Below, in pieces: positions 9,561 through 20,009 of a DNA stretch of 64,000 nt. Position 1 is the first letter of the stretch. Each line of letters starts with the position of its first letter. Location: the NCBI RefSeq assembly GCF_023898315.1, contig NC_064622.1, positions 164,754,178-164,818,177 on the forward strand, read 5' to 3'. Origin of the DNA: Schistocerca nitens. Its lineage: Eukaryota; Arthropoda; Insecta; Orthoptera; Acrididae. The notes beneath the pieces are model-generated. The model was given only the letters and a program-made list of their open reading frames with translations, was not told where the DNA came from and made no database searches. The translations under genes and the position numbers were made by a program.

Positions 9561-11224
9561 TTACTTGGCTTATGTTCCGACGAGGATAGGAATGTACTCA
9601 GGTAACACCATAATGCATTATTGGATTAATCCAAATTGCCTTACTAATACGCCGCAGCGCTCATTTTGCATTCTTTGCCGGAAACGAGCTTCCTGAGCCC
9701 AGCTTTGCTAGTTGTTAACAAGGTAGGTGGTTCGTTTCAGTGTAAGCACTTTTGCGCTGTTCACTGCCGACCAATTACCGGACGCTTGTAATGGCGGCGC
9801 CAGTAGGTGGTTCGCGCCAACACGCGATCAGCAGCCACACGAAGCTGCCACACCCGCGCCGGCAATAGGTCACGGGACCTCTCTGGGCCATGACCTTTTC
9901 TAGCATCACTGCGGCCCCTGGTCGGAAGGGTAGCAAGTGTTTCACTACGGACACTTCGTAACAGAAAAACTTGGAGTTCATCGCTATCATTGTTCTCCTC
10001 TTCCTCAGCACGACCATCATACATCGCCGTCCTCCTCCTCATCATCATCGTCATCAATATCATCATCATTTCTTCTTCTTCTTCCTCCTCAATATCGTCG
10101 CTGTCGTCCTCCAACTCATAATCCATATCGTCATCCATCCTTCTCTCTGTCTTTCCTCTCGTCATTCTCAATACGAGTATCCACGTCGTCCTTCACTTCC
10201 TCTTCATCATTTGCTCCTAATTCTTCTTGTTGTCAGATCCTCATTATCCCCCGTCACCCACTTCCGCCTTTCCATCCCCTACCTCCATTCCGTGATCCTG
10301 TTTCTCCCTTCTATCATCATTCTCCTCCTGTGTCTCATTTTCTTCCTTCCTATCCTGCTACTCGCTAAGTACTCTTCCTGTGTGTACTTTTAGAGTAAGG
10401 TTAATTCCGAAGAAGTGCAAGGGTCAGTTTCCGTTCCTCACCTAACCGAGGAGCGATTTGAGTCGAAAATTCATCCCTCACTGAAGAATTCGGAAGTGGG
10501 GTAGCAGAGGCGCTTATTCTCTTCAATACTTGATACTTACCACTTTCTTTTTCGCTGTTATTTTACCTGCTGCCAGCCGCGTAAGGCACTTTTTCTCAAA
10601 TTTTTAAGATTAATTTTTTTTCTTATTTTCGGTGGGTCGACAATTTTTAAGGTTGCTACCGCATTTCTTGCTACAGCACACTATCAGTAAATGTGTGGCT
10701 TATGCCAAACACCATTCAAATAAGATGATAAGTCACGGCTTACCAAATCTGGTTGTCACTTGAACAAAAAAGTATCCTTTCTAAAGTAGTAAACTGCAGT
10801 CACTACTTAATACACGGTGAGCGGACTTCCGTAGTGGTTGATGAGATGGGATTAGCCGGTATGGAACACCAACACTGCAGTTATGATATAAGTTTCCCTA
10901 AGTTGTACTGAATCCATCTACAGGAGTGACAGATTTGAGACTTCGTCCCTCTTCCTCCTCGCCAATACTGTGCAAGTGCGCTGTCTGCAACGACTTTGTT
11001 TCTCGAAGCCAGTGGCAAGCTCATAATGTCTTACAACAGCATACGTATCCATTATTTCTACAGAACTTCCGTAATATCAGAAAAGGCTTTCCAATGCTCT
11101 GTACAACAGACAAAGGCGACAGCAAATGTTTCCTTAGAGATTTTCATTAGAATATTTGTATCTTACGTTACTGGTAGTTCACACGACAGCATGCTGCCGA
11201 AACGCGCAGGCTTCGGTTACCATA
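9561..11224. other. Unannotated DNA with a TCN/TCC low-complexity tract
   Basis: 10005-10345 is a pyrimidine-rich simple-sequence region (runs of tcatca, ttcttc and tcctcc). It generates spurious Ser/His/Ile-rich ORFs on the plus strand and an Asp/Glu/Met-rich ORF on the minus strand. Nothing else is recognisable. Confidence 0.5.
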
Positions 11225-11310
11225 CAGGCTACTCCTCAACAACGAAGTGGTCCACTGAACTAGCGTCGTATTACAAGTCTCCCGCCTGCAGTAGCTACGT
11301 GAAGTTGCTG
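11225..11310 (+). repeat. 85-bp direct repeat, copy 2
   Basis: Partner of 9476-9560. Both share ggtccactgaactagcgtc and aagtctcccgcc. Confidence 0.75.
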
Positions 11311-12292
11311 CTAGGGTGATCGTCCCTCATCGCGAACGTATCAAACAGCAGCAGAGTGCGAAAATCCACAGTCCATTATAGAGTTCTCTACACTGTCTGC
11401 CAACGTCGTGCCACAAGTGGTCAGTTTGTGACACGACATTCGCCACATAATACGGTAATGTAATGTACTTTCGATTTTTGTACATGCTATTTGATGAAAA
11501 ATGTACAACAAGCGCGCGTGTACGTGAGAGATGCTGGAAGTAAAAACAATCGTTTATTAGAAGCCAAGGAACCTTCCTTAAACTCGATGAAGTGTTAATA
11601 TGTGACTTGAAGAAGGTCGCTTCATCGGTTTCAGTTGCCTGTGTATAAATATTCATTTTGACGGCATTTGGTGGATCCATCAAGCTGTTCCGTAGGTTGC
11701 GTTCACAGTGGGCCGACAACGATCGTCAGACGCCGTCGCCAGAGTTTACCCGATATCATCGGCCAACAGCTCCGACAAAGTACGTCCCATCTCCTTCGCC
11801 AGTTTTTTGGCAGATTAACATTAAAATCTATTCTAACATGGCCAGTACTGTACACCCTTTCCTCAGTTGTCAGAGTAAAAAGTTCCGCGAATCTATGAGA
11901 TGAAGAGAGAAACGTTGTATTAGATACTCGACGTGATACGTGGTGACGTTAAAAAGCAGGAATTCACACACTCTGCACAAATTCAAGTAAATTTATTAAT
12001 ACAGACATACGTCAATTAGCCTTCAATGGCTATCAGTTGCCATGTGTGAAAGACAAATATAAATTTTAGAATATCATACTCTGAACACCTAAGGCAGTGA
12101 AAAGTGGAAACACATACACCACATTTGCAGACTACCTCAAATGACAGAATCATCACCTTACTGGCATAAAAACGTCATTACGAAGTAATAATAATTCGTA
12201 GGCACTTAATGCCCACCTGCCACAACCAAAAGATGATCTACTTTAAGCATCAAAATCGACGTACACCATGTTTTTCACTTAACTTACGTGAA
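11311..12292. other. No gene recognised
   Basis: The region around 11600-11660 carries gacttgaagaaggtcgcttc and tcggtttcag, a pattern seen near decayed Penelope hammerhead cores, but it is not convincing. The ORFs present have no recognisable domain. Confidence 0.35.
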
Positions 12293-12394
12293 ATGTACTC
12301 CCTGTTGCGAATATGGAATGACAACAATCAAATTTGAGCCGGACCGGGACTCGAACCCGGGTTTCCAGCTTATCGCGAGCGCTCGCCTTTCCAT
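12293..12394 (-). repeat. SINE-F fragment (tRNA-headed)
   Basis: Contains gaatatggaatgacaacaat and a box B-like gggactcgaacccgggtttc. It corresponds to the copy at 19.08 kb and is cut off at 12394 by the poly-T start of another SINE. Confidence 0.6.
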
Positions 12395-12560
12395 TTTTTT
12401 TTTCCTTTTTGTTCTCATTTCGTTCTATATCATTCGTCGAATTTGTTCCTGGCGGACGTCCGATGACACCCGTTCTGGTTGTTCGTTGATCCGTTCACTC
12501 AGTATTTTATTACAGAGGGTAGCTAAGCCCTCTGACCGAACACGCTTTTTTTAAATTTTT
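12395..12560 (-). repeat. SINE-E (tRNA-headed)
   Basis: Shares ccctctgaccgaacacgc and a ttacagagg motif with the two tandem copies at 13.73-14.02 kb. T-rich on the plus strand, consistent with a minus-strand A-rich tail at the left edge. Confidence 0.6.
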
Positions 12561-12617
12561 TTATTTTCCATAAAGATCACTCTGTTAAAAGGATCATTTC
12601 ATGGTATAGTATGTGCA

Positions 12618-12812
12618 AATGGTTCAAATGGCTCTGAGCACTATGGGACTTAACATCTATGGTCATCAGTCCCCCAGAACTTAGAACTACTTAAACCTAA
12701 CTAACCTAAGGACATCACACAACACCCAGTCATCACGAGGCAGAGAAAATCCCTAACCCCGCCGGGAATCGAACCCGGGAACCCGGGCGTGGGAAGCGAG
12801 AACGCTACCGCA
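12618..12812 (-). repeat. SINE-C, nearly full length
   Basis: SINE-A-like body with the C-type head (cgggaatcgaacccgggaac). The 13-bp duplication tatagtatgtgca flanks it exactly (12605-12617 and 12813-12825). Confidence 0.9.
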
Positions 12813-12870
12813 TATAGTATGTGCATTACATATGGAGCGGTGTGAGAAGCGTGAGGTTCATTATCAGCTG

Positions 12871-13524
12871 TCAAATGTGCACACCGACTGCACCCGGCAC
12901 ATCCCAACTACGTGGGGGATCGAGGAAGACTGCCTGAAGATAGTTGGCAAAGGTTTTCCGATAGTGTGACCATCTATGAACCTCATTGTAGGCTTGCTGC
13001 AAGAAATACCAAAAGTCGAGTCGCGACTTGGCAGCATCCCCATAGGGGTACGCGATCGTCCAACCTTTGACCCAGATGATCGACTGTGATTTAGTCGCCG
13101 GAAAGTAGTCACTCTCCTGATGTAAGAAGGAAGCAGGTGTAATATGTTGCGGGGTCACACGGAGGTAGCAAGCCACCATCTGTCTTCCTAGTAGCCATAC
13201 GTCCTCCACCGAGATACAAGTTAAGCGGTGATGGTCGTCATCCACTTGGCGACATTTCGGGCATAGTGGAGTGTCCATTAGTCCAATTGCATGGAGTCGT
13301 TGGTTGGTGTTGAACTTGCCACACGTGACAGAGAACCACAGTGCCCGAACGAACGTAGGAAGGAATTTTTGGTGCACATGTCTCCAAATCTTCGGCCAAT
13401 GCAACTTGGGGTGTTTGAGTTCAATGACATTACGACTTATCCGTCGTAGCAGCCAAACATAAAAATCCTTCGCGCATGGCGGTCTCGTGCGCGGAAGCTC
13501 GTCTCTGATATAACTAAGTTCCAC
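12871..13524 (-). pseudogene. C-terminal fragment of an APE-type LINE ORF2
   Basis: The 217-aa minus-strand ORF aligns by eye with the last fifth of the 1123-aa ORF2 at 38.0-41.4 kb. Both have a Leu-Leu-Arg-x-Ile-x-Arg-Asn start, a W-x-x-W/V-x-x-VH stretch, and a Cys-x2-Cys-x6-Asp-Asp-x-His-Arg-Leu-x-Cys zinc-type motif (CPKCRQVDDDHHRLTC here). They also share F-P-A/R near ESDYFPATKSQ, and the ending is DPPRSWDVPGA against DPPYTWGVPGA. The RT and endonuclease are absent, so this is a 5'-truncated insertion of a diverged relative. The frame is open throughout, but it cannot act alone. Confidence 0.85.
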
Positions 13525-13665
13525 GATAAATGTTGATACTTGCGCAAAATGTGGCTGAGCTACCGTGCAGGCGTAAATTTTATTCCTAATGTTTCTGCTT
13601 GCTGCTGCCCAATTTACGTTGCTTCGTTTTCCTCTTTTCTGACGATCTAGGGAAAGAAAAATACA
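13525..13665. other. Flank of a truncated tRNA gene
   Basis: Minus-strand T-run tttt about 10 nt beyond the tRNA 3' end (plus-strand aaaa at 13657-13660) fits a pol III terminator. Nothing else seen. Confidence 0.3.
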
Positions 13666-13732
13666 TGGCAGCGGTGGGATTCGAACCCACGCCTCCGAAG
13701 AGACTGGTGCCTTAAACCAGCGCCTTAGACCG
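13666..13732 (-). pseudogene. tRNA-Leu(AAG), missing its first ~15 nt
   Basis: On the minus strand this reads as the D-loop through the 3' end of a leucine tRNA. The anticodon stem is ctggt/accag around loop ttaaggc, giving anticodon AAG. A long variable arm (tctcttcgga) follows, then a T-arm with gtgggttcgaatcccac and an acceptor 3' strand cgctgcca. The 5' acceptor strand and box A start are missing: at 13733 the sequence runs into the A-tail of a SINE-E copy. The retained part looks undamaged. It is either a tRNA gene cut by insertion or a truncated tRNA-derived retroposon. Confidence 0.8.
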
Positions 13733-14022
13733 TTTTTTTTTTTCTCATTTTGTTCGCTTTTGATTGTTGCATCTGCTCGGGGAGGACGTCGTAAGACATC
13801 CGTTTAAGTTCGTTGATGATCGATTAACTCAGTTTTTTTTTTTTTACAGAAGGCACGTAGCCCTCTGACCGAACACGCTGAGCTACCGTACCGGCTGTTG
13901 CATCTGCTCGGCGCGGATGTCGCAAGACACCGGTTTCAGTTCGTCGTTGATCCAGTAACTCATTTTTTTTTATTACAGAGGGCAGCTGACCCTCTGACCG
14001 AATACGCTGAGTTACCATTATG
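13733..14022 (-). repeat. Two tandem SINE-E units
   Basis: Units at about 13733-13896 and 13897-14022 repeat the same order: tgttgcatctgctcgg, agttcgt, a T-run, then ccctctgaccgaa with acgctgag. The minus-strand head (tagctcagcgtgttcggtca) looks tRNA-like. The left unit abuts the tRNA-Leu remnant through a poly-T tract. Confidence 0.7.
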
Positions 14023-14458
14023 ATCTAGGCCTCAAATTTATGATATAGATTTTGCTCTTGTTGCATTTTAAGTATAGTCATCAGGCTAAAACGTCTAGAC
14101 AGATACTGAACATGCATGATATAATATAGCTCATGATCATTATTAAATTTTTAAGTTGTTCGAAACTTGTGGTTTCCAATGAAGTTGCGATTTCACACCA
14201 TAGATTGGAAGGCATATCCTTGTTAATGTGTTTCTCATCATCAGGGTACCACACACCCGATCTTTCTTGTACTACATTTAAAAATTATCACAATCCATGT
14301 TTTGCGTGTGGGAACGTCACACGATTCGATCGAAGCAAAAAAGTTGATTTTAATTCCGCCGACCATTATCCAAAGTCTTTACGTGGGGGCATTAACATCG
14401 GTTGCACTGAGACTGCTCATGTACTGGCACACAGATCTGAACAGATCGGCCGTCTTCA

Positions 14459-14594
14459 AAAATGGGTCAAATGGCTCTGAGCACTATGCGACTTAACTTC
14501 TGAGGTCATCAGTCGCCTAGAACTTAGAACTAATTAAACCTAACTAACCTAAGGACATCACACACATCCATGCCCGAGGCAGGATTCGAACCTG
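14459..14594 (-). repeat. SINE-A, 5'-truncated
   Basis: Body plus box B only. The 13-bp duplication tcggccgtcttca flanks it (14446-14458 and 14595-14607), so truncation happened on insertion. Confidence 0.88.
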
Positions 14595-14607
14595 TCGGCC
14601 GTCTTCA

Positions 14608-15344
14608 ACCGACGTCGGACGTCGACGGAATACTCCGACGTCGGTGTAACTGTTGTGGCAGCCTTAAAGATTCATTTACTGAGTTTCTGAAACTGACCGT
14701 TATGAGGATCTTCAACGGCCGTTGAAGTATCATCGTAGGAGTGTTTGGCAGAAAGATCAGGAAAAATAATAACGAGACTCGAACGCAGTACAGACAGGCC
14801 CGCTTTGTTTTTGCTACCTACTGGTAACGCTTGACGGCTGGCGCCCTCTTTTGCGGGCCTGTAATACTTCGACTCTCGGTTTGTGGTGCTTCACCGTTTA
14901 ACAGTCTTTACGGCTGTGTAAATGTCTGCCTCTGAGACGGCGCATCGCCGGTGAGAGCGCGCTAAGCCGCAGCTTACGTCACGCACCACCGGTGGCTGCA
15001 GCGGCGGCGGTGCCGGCCAGTGTGTTTGTTGTGTCTGTGGTGCGTTGTGCGGCTTCCGCGCCGTGGCGGCCCGCAGAAAAGCCCTACGACGGCGGCGATC
15101 CTCTTACTGTGTCAGCCGCGGCTTCGTGACCCTCCGCTCTGCCCTGCCGGCGGCGAGTTCACCTTCCAGAGTCTAGGCGCTACCAGTGTATCACCCAATG
15201 TTTCACCGTTTGCTTCGAGAGTCTGTTTATCTCTTAGCAGCCGTGTTTTTTATTCCCTTCTTTCTGTCTCCTGTCATTCCCCCAGGGTACTTGTTTATGT
15301 GTGTCTCGTCACTCGTTTCATGTGGCGTGTCACGATTTCCTGGC
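14608..15344. other. GC-rich unannotated DNA
   Basis: 14930-15180 is strongly GC- and CpG-rich. No coding region is recognised; the overlapping ORFs lack domains. Confidence 0.35.
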
Positions 15345-15665
15345 AACGGCCTTGCCGCAATGGGTACACCGGATTCCGTCAGATCATCGCAGTTAAGTGC
15401 TGTCGGGTGTGGCTGGCACTTGGATGGGTGACCATCCGGGCCGCCATGTGCTGTTGTCATTTTTAGGGGTGCACTCAGCCTCGTGATGCCAATTGAGGAG
15501 CTGCTCGACCGAATAGTAGCAGCTCCGGTACCAGAAAACCATTATAACGACCGGGAGACCGGTGTGCTGTCCACGCGCCCCTCCTATCCACTTCCTCATC
15601 TGAGGATGACACGGCGGTCGGATGGTCCCGATGTGCCACTTGTGGCCTGAAGACGGAGTGCATGT
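15345..15665 (+). repeat. 5S-rRNA-headed SINE (SINE3 type)
   Basis: The first ~110 bp resemble eukaryotic 5S rRNA. Visible parts are the 5' half (ggccttgccgca), the box A/intermediate region (gttaagtgctgtcggg) and the box C-like cacttggatgggtgaccatc. The body after gggtgcactcagcctcgtg is shared with other SINEs here (21.2, 36.65 and 59.8 kb). Transcription would be by pol III through TFIIIA-type internal elements. It is not a functional 5S gene because of base changes and the fused body. Confidence 0.82.
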
Positions 15666-17439
15666 CACGATTTCCTCCCCTGTGGCAACCTATTAATGTC
15701 AAGAGTAGCAGTTCGTCCGTATTCTCTGTGATGAAGTGGATCCGGGGTGAAGGGCCACTTCTGCGAAGGATTGGATTGCGGCAGTGGGTCGAGGAGAGGG
15801 TGCAGGTTGGTGGAAGCTCAGGTAAACAACATCGGATGTCAAATATTTTCTTAAAACTCGTAGCGATGCGGTACGGCTAGGACAATATTTCAGACTGAAG
15901 CCAGTGGCGTTTCAGGAACTCACGTTCGCAAATTCCGGCAAATAGGATGTTTGCGTATCCATGTTTACTGGAACATTTCTGCTCCTATTATCCTACACTT
16001 CCAACTGCATCACTTCTCACTATTAATTATGATAGACCATTTATATTCCAGAGTCCTCTAGGGCTCTCTCCAATACTTCGGAAGTTATATCGTTCTATCT
16101 TGCGGCCGCTTTTCCTGTTACTTTTTCCCACTTGTTCTTCGGAGAACCTCATCGTTAATCTCGTTAGTCCACTAGGTTTTCAGAATTCTTTTGCAATACT
16201 ACATCTCAAACTCCTCGATTCTCTTGTTTACCTTTTTACCCACAGTCAACGACTCGCTTCCTTACAATGTTGTGATACAGACGTAAAGTCTCATGAATTT
16301 CCGTTTAGGTATGTACTTCATAGTCGTAGTGCTCGTTTGCTTCTTACTTCCGCTGTGCTGCCCGTAATTGTGGTGCCAGAAAATGTCGTTAACTGAGACA
16401 GAGATACCTTTATAGGAGTTCTTGGGTTCCAACACTACGTTTATTGTGGTCTTCCCAGTCACTCCTTCGTCAGGACTGTAAAATAATGAGTAAGTGTGCG
16501 TTTTACGAAATAACACAGCAGATGCAGGAAAGAATCGTATACATCTAGTGCGAGTCGAACTCGTGTAGAAGTGCAAGACCAGTAACATCGCACAACCTGT
16601 TTAGCGTGCACATAGCAACACAACGTAATACCGCAGCTGGAAGCGTCTGAAAACTGAAAACGAAAGCTAGGTCAGTCGTCAAAATATTATTTCCATGAAA
16701 TGGAATCGTCATCTCAATTATCAACATGAGAGCGTAGTAAGAAGTTACTTTAGACCTCCGCAGTACCGTAGTACTCGTAATAATGCAGGGTATGTGAACA
16801 TTACCTGGTAAATGCTCGAAAAGATGCCGGTGGACGGTACTACTGTGTGTATTTGCGCCCAAATGTCGACGTGGCTACGGTCGGCGTCCCCGCTCGAGCC
16901 AGACTCTCGGTTGGCAAGCCTGGCACGGCGGAAGCACGCCTCTATCGGGAGGAAGCCGTGAGCTGAGGCGCGTGGAGTTGGCAGCGAGTCACCGCGGCAG
17001 CAGTAGACTATCGTGGGCCACCCGCCGCCTCCATGGCCGTCTCCTCGCGCGACAGGTGGAGCGCCCGACCCGAGCCTGAAGACGCCAGCAAGTGGAGGTA
17101 AGGCCCACGTACCGGCCGAGTCGGCGTTGCAAATGTCGACATTCGCACGTCACACATACCAGTGAGACGGATCCAGTGCTGCATATAATTTCCCTTGAAG
17201 CTGCTTGTTTTTGCGAGCAATTAACCTGGCCATCCTCCAGGTTCAGGGCTTGTCAGTAGCGAGAAGGAAGGAAGGTTGAGCTAATCGTCCAGTTTACATG
17301 GAACGAAGGGGTTGCCGTAGTCTTTCTTAAAAAAGTGGTGCGACGTTGCACTTTCGTTCTATATGACTGCAACTGTGCATCATCCATATTGCAGTCAGTC
17401 AGGTCATTCGATCACCAGGATGTAACAGTTTATAGGGCA
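15666..17439. other. No gene recognised
   Basis: Mixed composition, with a GC-rich block at about 16860-17200. The ORFs here show no domain. Confidence 0.35.
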
Positions 17440-17545
17440 ATTGTGGAATGTCAAATAGGCACAAAGGTAAGTAAGGCTTGTGGTAGACTTCGGTTCATTG
17501 GTAGGGTGATGAGGAAACGAAATGAGTCTACAGTGGAGGATGGCT
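17440..17545 (+). pseudogene. Possible tiny LINE RT fragment
   Basis: Translation around KVSKACGRLRFIGRVMRK resembles the post-RT KANGRLxFIGRI motif of a LINE, seen more clearly at 25.1-25.3 kb. Only about 30 codons match, so the call is tentative. Confidence 0.3.
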
Positions 17546-17615
17546 TGAAAAAAAAAAAATAACTCGTATATCCTACCGTAGAATATTACTAAAGTGTATG
17601 GGACCAACACAAAAT

Positions 17616-17789
17616 GCCAGCCTGAGTGGCCGAGCGGCTCTAGGCGCTACGTCTGGAACCGCGCGACCGCTACGGGCATGGATGTGTGTGATGTCCTTAG
17701 ATTAGTTAGGTTTAAGTAGTTCTAAGTTCTAGGGGACTGATGACCTCAGAAGTTGTCCCATAGTGCTCAGAGCCATTTGAACCATTTGA
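17616..17789 (+). repeat. SINE-A with internal deletion of box B
   Basis: The head and body are present, but the segment containing box B (normally ggttcgaatcc) is deleted between ccgctacgg and gcatggatg. Near-identical repeats ccaacacaaaatg and ccaacaccaaatg flank it. Confidence 0.85.
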
Positions 17790-17799
17790 GCCAACACCA

Positions 17800-18199
17800 A
17801 ATGGGACTAACAGAGTGTACAAAGAAAGGTATCAAGAATTGTTACAGATCTGAGCTTCTGTGTGATACTAGGAAACCTGAAGTGGCAGATTTTTAAAGAT
17901 AGGCCCCAATTTTACCGCGAAAGCCTAAGTACCAAGTTTCAGGAGCCACTATTGAGGAATCCAGGAGTATACTATAACCACGTGAAGACTAATTACAGCG
18001 TGCTCAGTTACTCTACTGTGTATTATTAATACCGAAAATATTCAGACGGCCTTAATGTATTGCAAGCAAACACTACATACCAAGTAAAGTTAAATAATTA
18101 TCTCTTGTAAACAACTGATGATGCCTAATACGAATAGGTGAAAAAATGTTTGGTTAAAGCATCTAAATGCATTCAGTTGCACAAGAAGGATCATATACC
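17800..18199. other. No gene; contains one isolated hammerhead-like core
   Basis: At 18115-18143 (+) the order is CTGATGA, one extra T, stem gccta/taggt, then GAAA, the same architecture as the PLE ribozyme at 28.63 kb. Stems I and III are not convincing. No PLE ORF is nearby, so it is probably a solo remnant. Confidence 0.4.
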
Positions 18200-18372
18200 C
18201 CGGCCGGAGTGGCCGTGCGGTTCTAGGCGCTACAGTCAGGTTCGAATCCTGCCTCGGGCATTGATCTGTGTGATGTCCTTAGGTTAGTTAGGTTTAAGTA
18301 GTTCTAAGTTCTAGGATACTGATGACCTCAGCTGTTAAGTCTCATAGTGCTTAGAGCCATTTGAACCTTTTC
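18200..18372 (+). repeat. SINE-A, shortened head
   Basis: The head has lost about 25 bp between box A and box B but keeps ggttcgaatcctgcc. The body is complete. No clear target duplication was found. Confidence 0.85.
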
Positions 18373-19077
18373 ATTCTCCGATAGGTGTCTACCGGTGTTT
18401 GCCCTTCAGCAGCAGCACGTTGTTGTTGTTTGAGCGGATTTGGTAATGACGTCGACGCAGTTCACGTTTCCGCATTTACCGCATGCACGTCGGAAAGACA
18501 CGAACTACCACACGATTCCCTTGTTTACATGTCGTTTCTTATGATCCTGCATCGGATTCGCTCTACGTTTCATATACGCTGCAGTAACGCCCTCAAACGT
18601 AAACTTTTTGATCGTCTTTTATATTTATTATTATCTGCATGATAATTGAAGTTGCAACTGAGGGTGACGTGATGCAAATATTAACAAACATTAACGCCTC
18701 CCCGTTTCTTCCAGGATCAGAAATTTGCGCTCAGTTTTAAGGAACGTAGCATTTCAAGCATCTCAATGTTTATAACGCCATACCTCCTTAACTGTGTGCC
18801 GTACAATGATGTAATTTTGCAGGTACATTCAATGGTACATGAGGATAGTGCCTGTAAAATGTGTTGCGAATAGAGTAGTTTGTAAAGTAGTAATAAATTA
18901 AAATGATGCTCAAGTTTTATTACAGGTACAGCGAAAATGCAGTAAGGACTAACCTTTTCCTTTCATTATTTTGTGAACGGGGTGAGAGGTGGTACCAGCG
19001 ATAAAAAGTTTCAAAATGGTTTGTAATTTTGTCTAACGGACGTCGCTAAATGGCCTAGGGACAACTTTCAGCTGTAT
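18373..19077. other. No gene recognised
   Basis: AT-rich sequence without a recognisable domain or repeat family. Confidence 0.35.
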
Positions 19078-19395
19078 GATGGAATGACAACATAGAAAAC
19101 CAAGGTTGGACCACAACTCGAACCTTGTTTTCTCGCCTGTCGTGAGCGGTCGCCTTAACCACTTCGGTTATCCGAGCGCGCTTCACGTCCAGACCCAAAC
19201 ATCCGTATGTCGTCGTCCAAGTGCCTACCACCTGCGCTCACATGACCGTGCTCACATTCATTATGTACCTTCCCGTCGCGGGAAGACATTTTCATTTAAA
19301 CTCACTTGCCCGGGTTTCAGTCCCAGCTGGAGCAGATTTTCAATGTCGCCATCCATTATACAGCTGAACGTAGTCAATATTCGCAACTGCGAATG
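19078..19395 (-). repeat. SINE-F (tRNA-headed)
   Basis: The minus-strand head reads accgaagtggttaaggcgac (box A-like), with aaggttcgagttgtgg as box B-like. The left end (gatggaatgacaacatag) matches the fragment at 12.29 kb. The body extends to about 19395. Confidence 0.6.
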
Positions 19396-20009
19396 CATTT
19401 TATAAGCTGTAGCTGCTGCAGTGCCTGTTCCTTCGGATATGTATGCACTGTAACATCGTGGGCGAATATAGTGTGAGCTATACTGCCTCTAGTCATTACG
19501 GAGTTGCTAGCTTAATACTTAGTGCGTTAAATCTTTAACGTAAGATTATGCATCGTAATGGGTAGATTATGACAGAATTGTAGATTTTTAAATTAGGCAG
19601 ATAATTATATGAAATATCGAAAATTAAGTTTTAGTTGCCCCTGAAAGCCTTTAGATAGGCAACTTGCAACTGTGATCGTGTGACCGTTTAGTAATATACG
19701 TGTCAGCTACAGGCAAGTATCTCAGGAAGGATTTTAGGCGTATCAGCAGCCATCCCTTCCTCAACGATTGCGAAATTTCTATATTAAAAGCATGACCGTG
19801 CTCACAGTTCAGAGTGGGCTGTAATTATCGTATAGCAGCGAAACTTGATACAGACGCTAATGCGTTAGTGCGGAACCGATTTACGCTAGAAAACGCGTCA
19901 GTCGCAGTTTTGGCTACCAGGTGCAAATCTGGCGCTGTACACTATTTGTTTGACGGTATGACATCCACACTATCATTTGGCGAACCATAACGCGGGTGAA
20001 TAGTATGAT
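19396..20009. other. No gene recognised
   Basis: No supported feature. Confidence 0.35.

Noticed and set aside
9761-10393. ORFs on both strands of up to 143 aa
   Set aside because: They translate a pyrimidine-rich simple-sequence tract, giving Ser/His/Ile or Asp/Glu/Met runs; no gene signal.
15345-15460. Functional 5S rRNA gene
   Set aside because: Several substitutions in conserved positions, fused to a SINE body, and a second dispersed copy at 21.4 kb.
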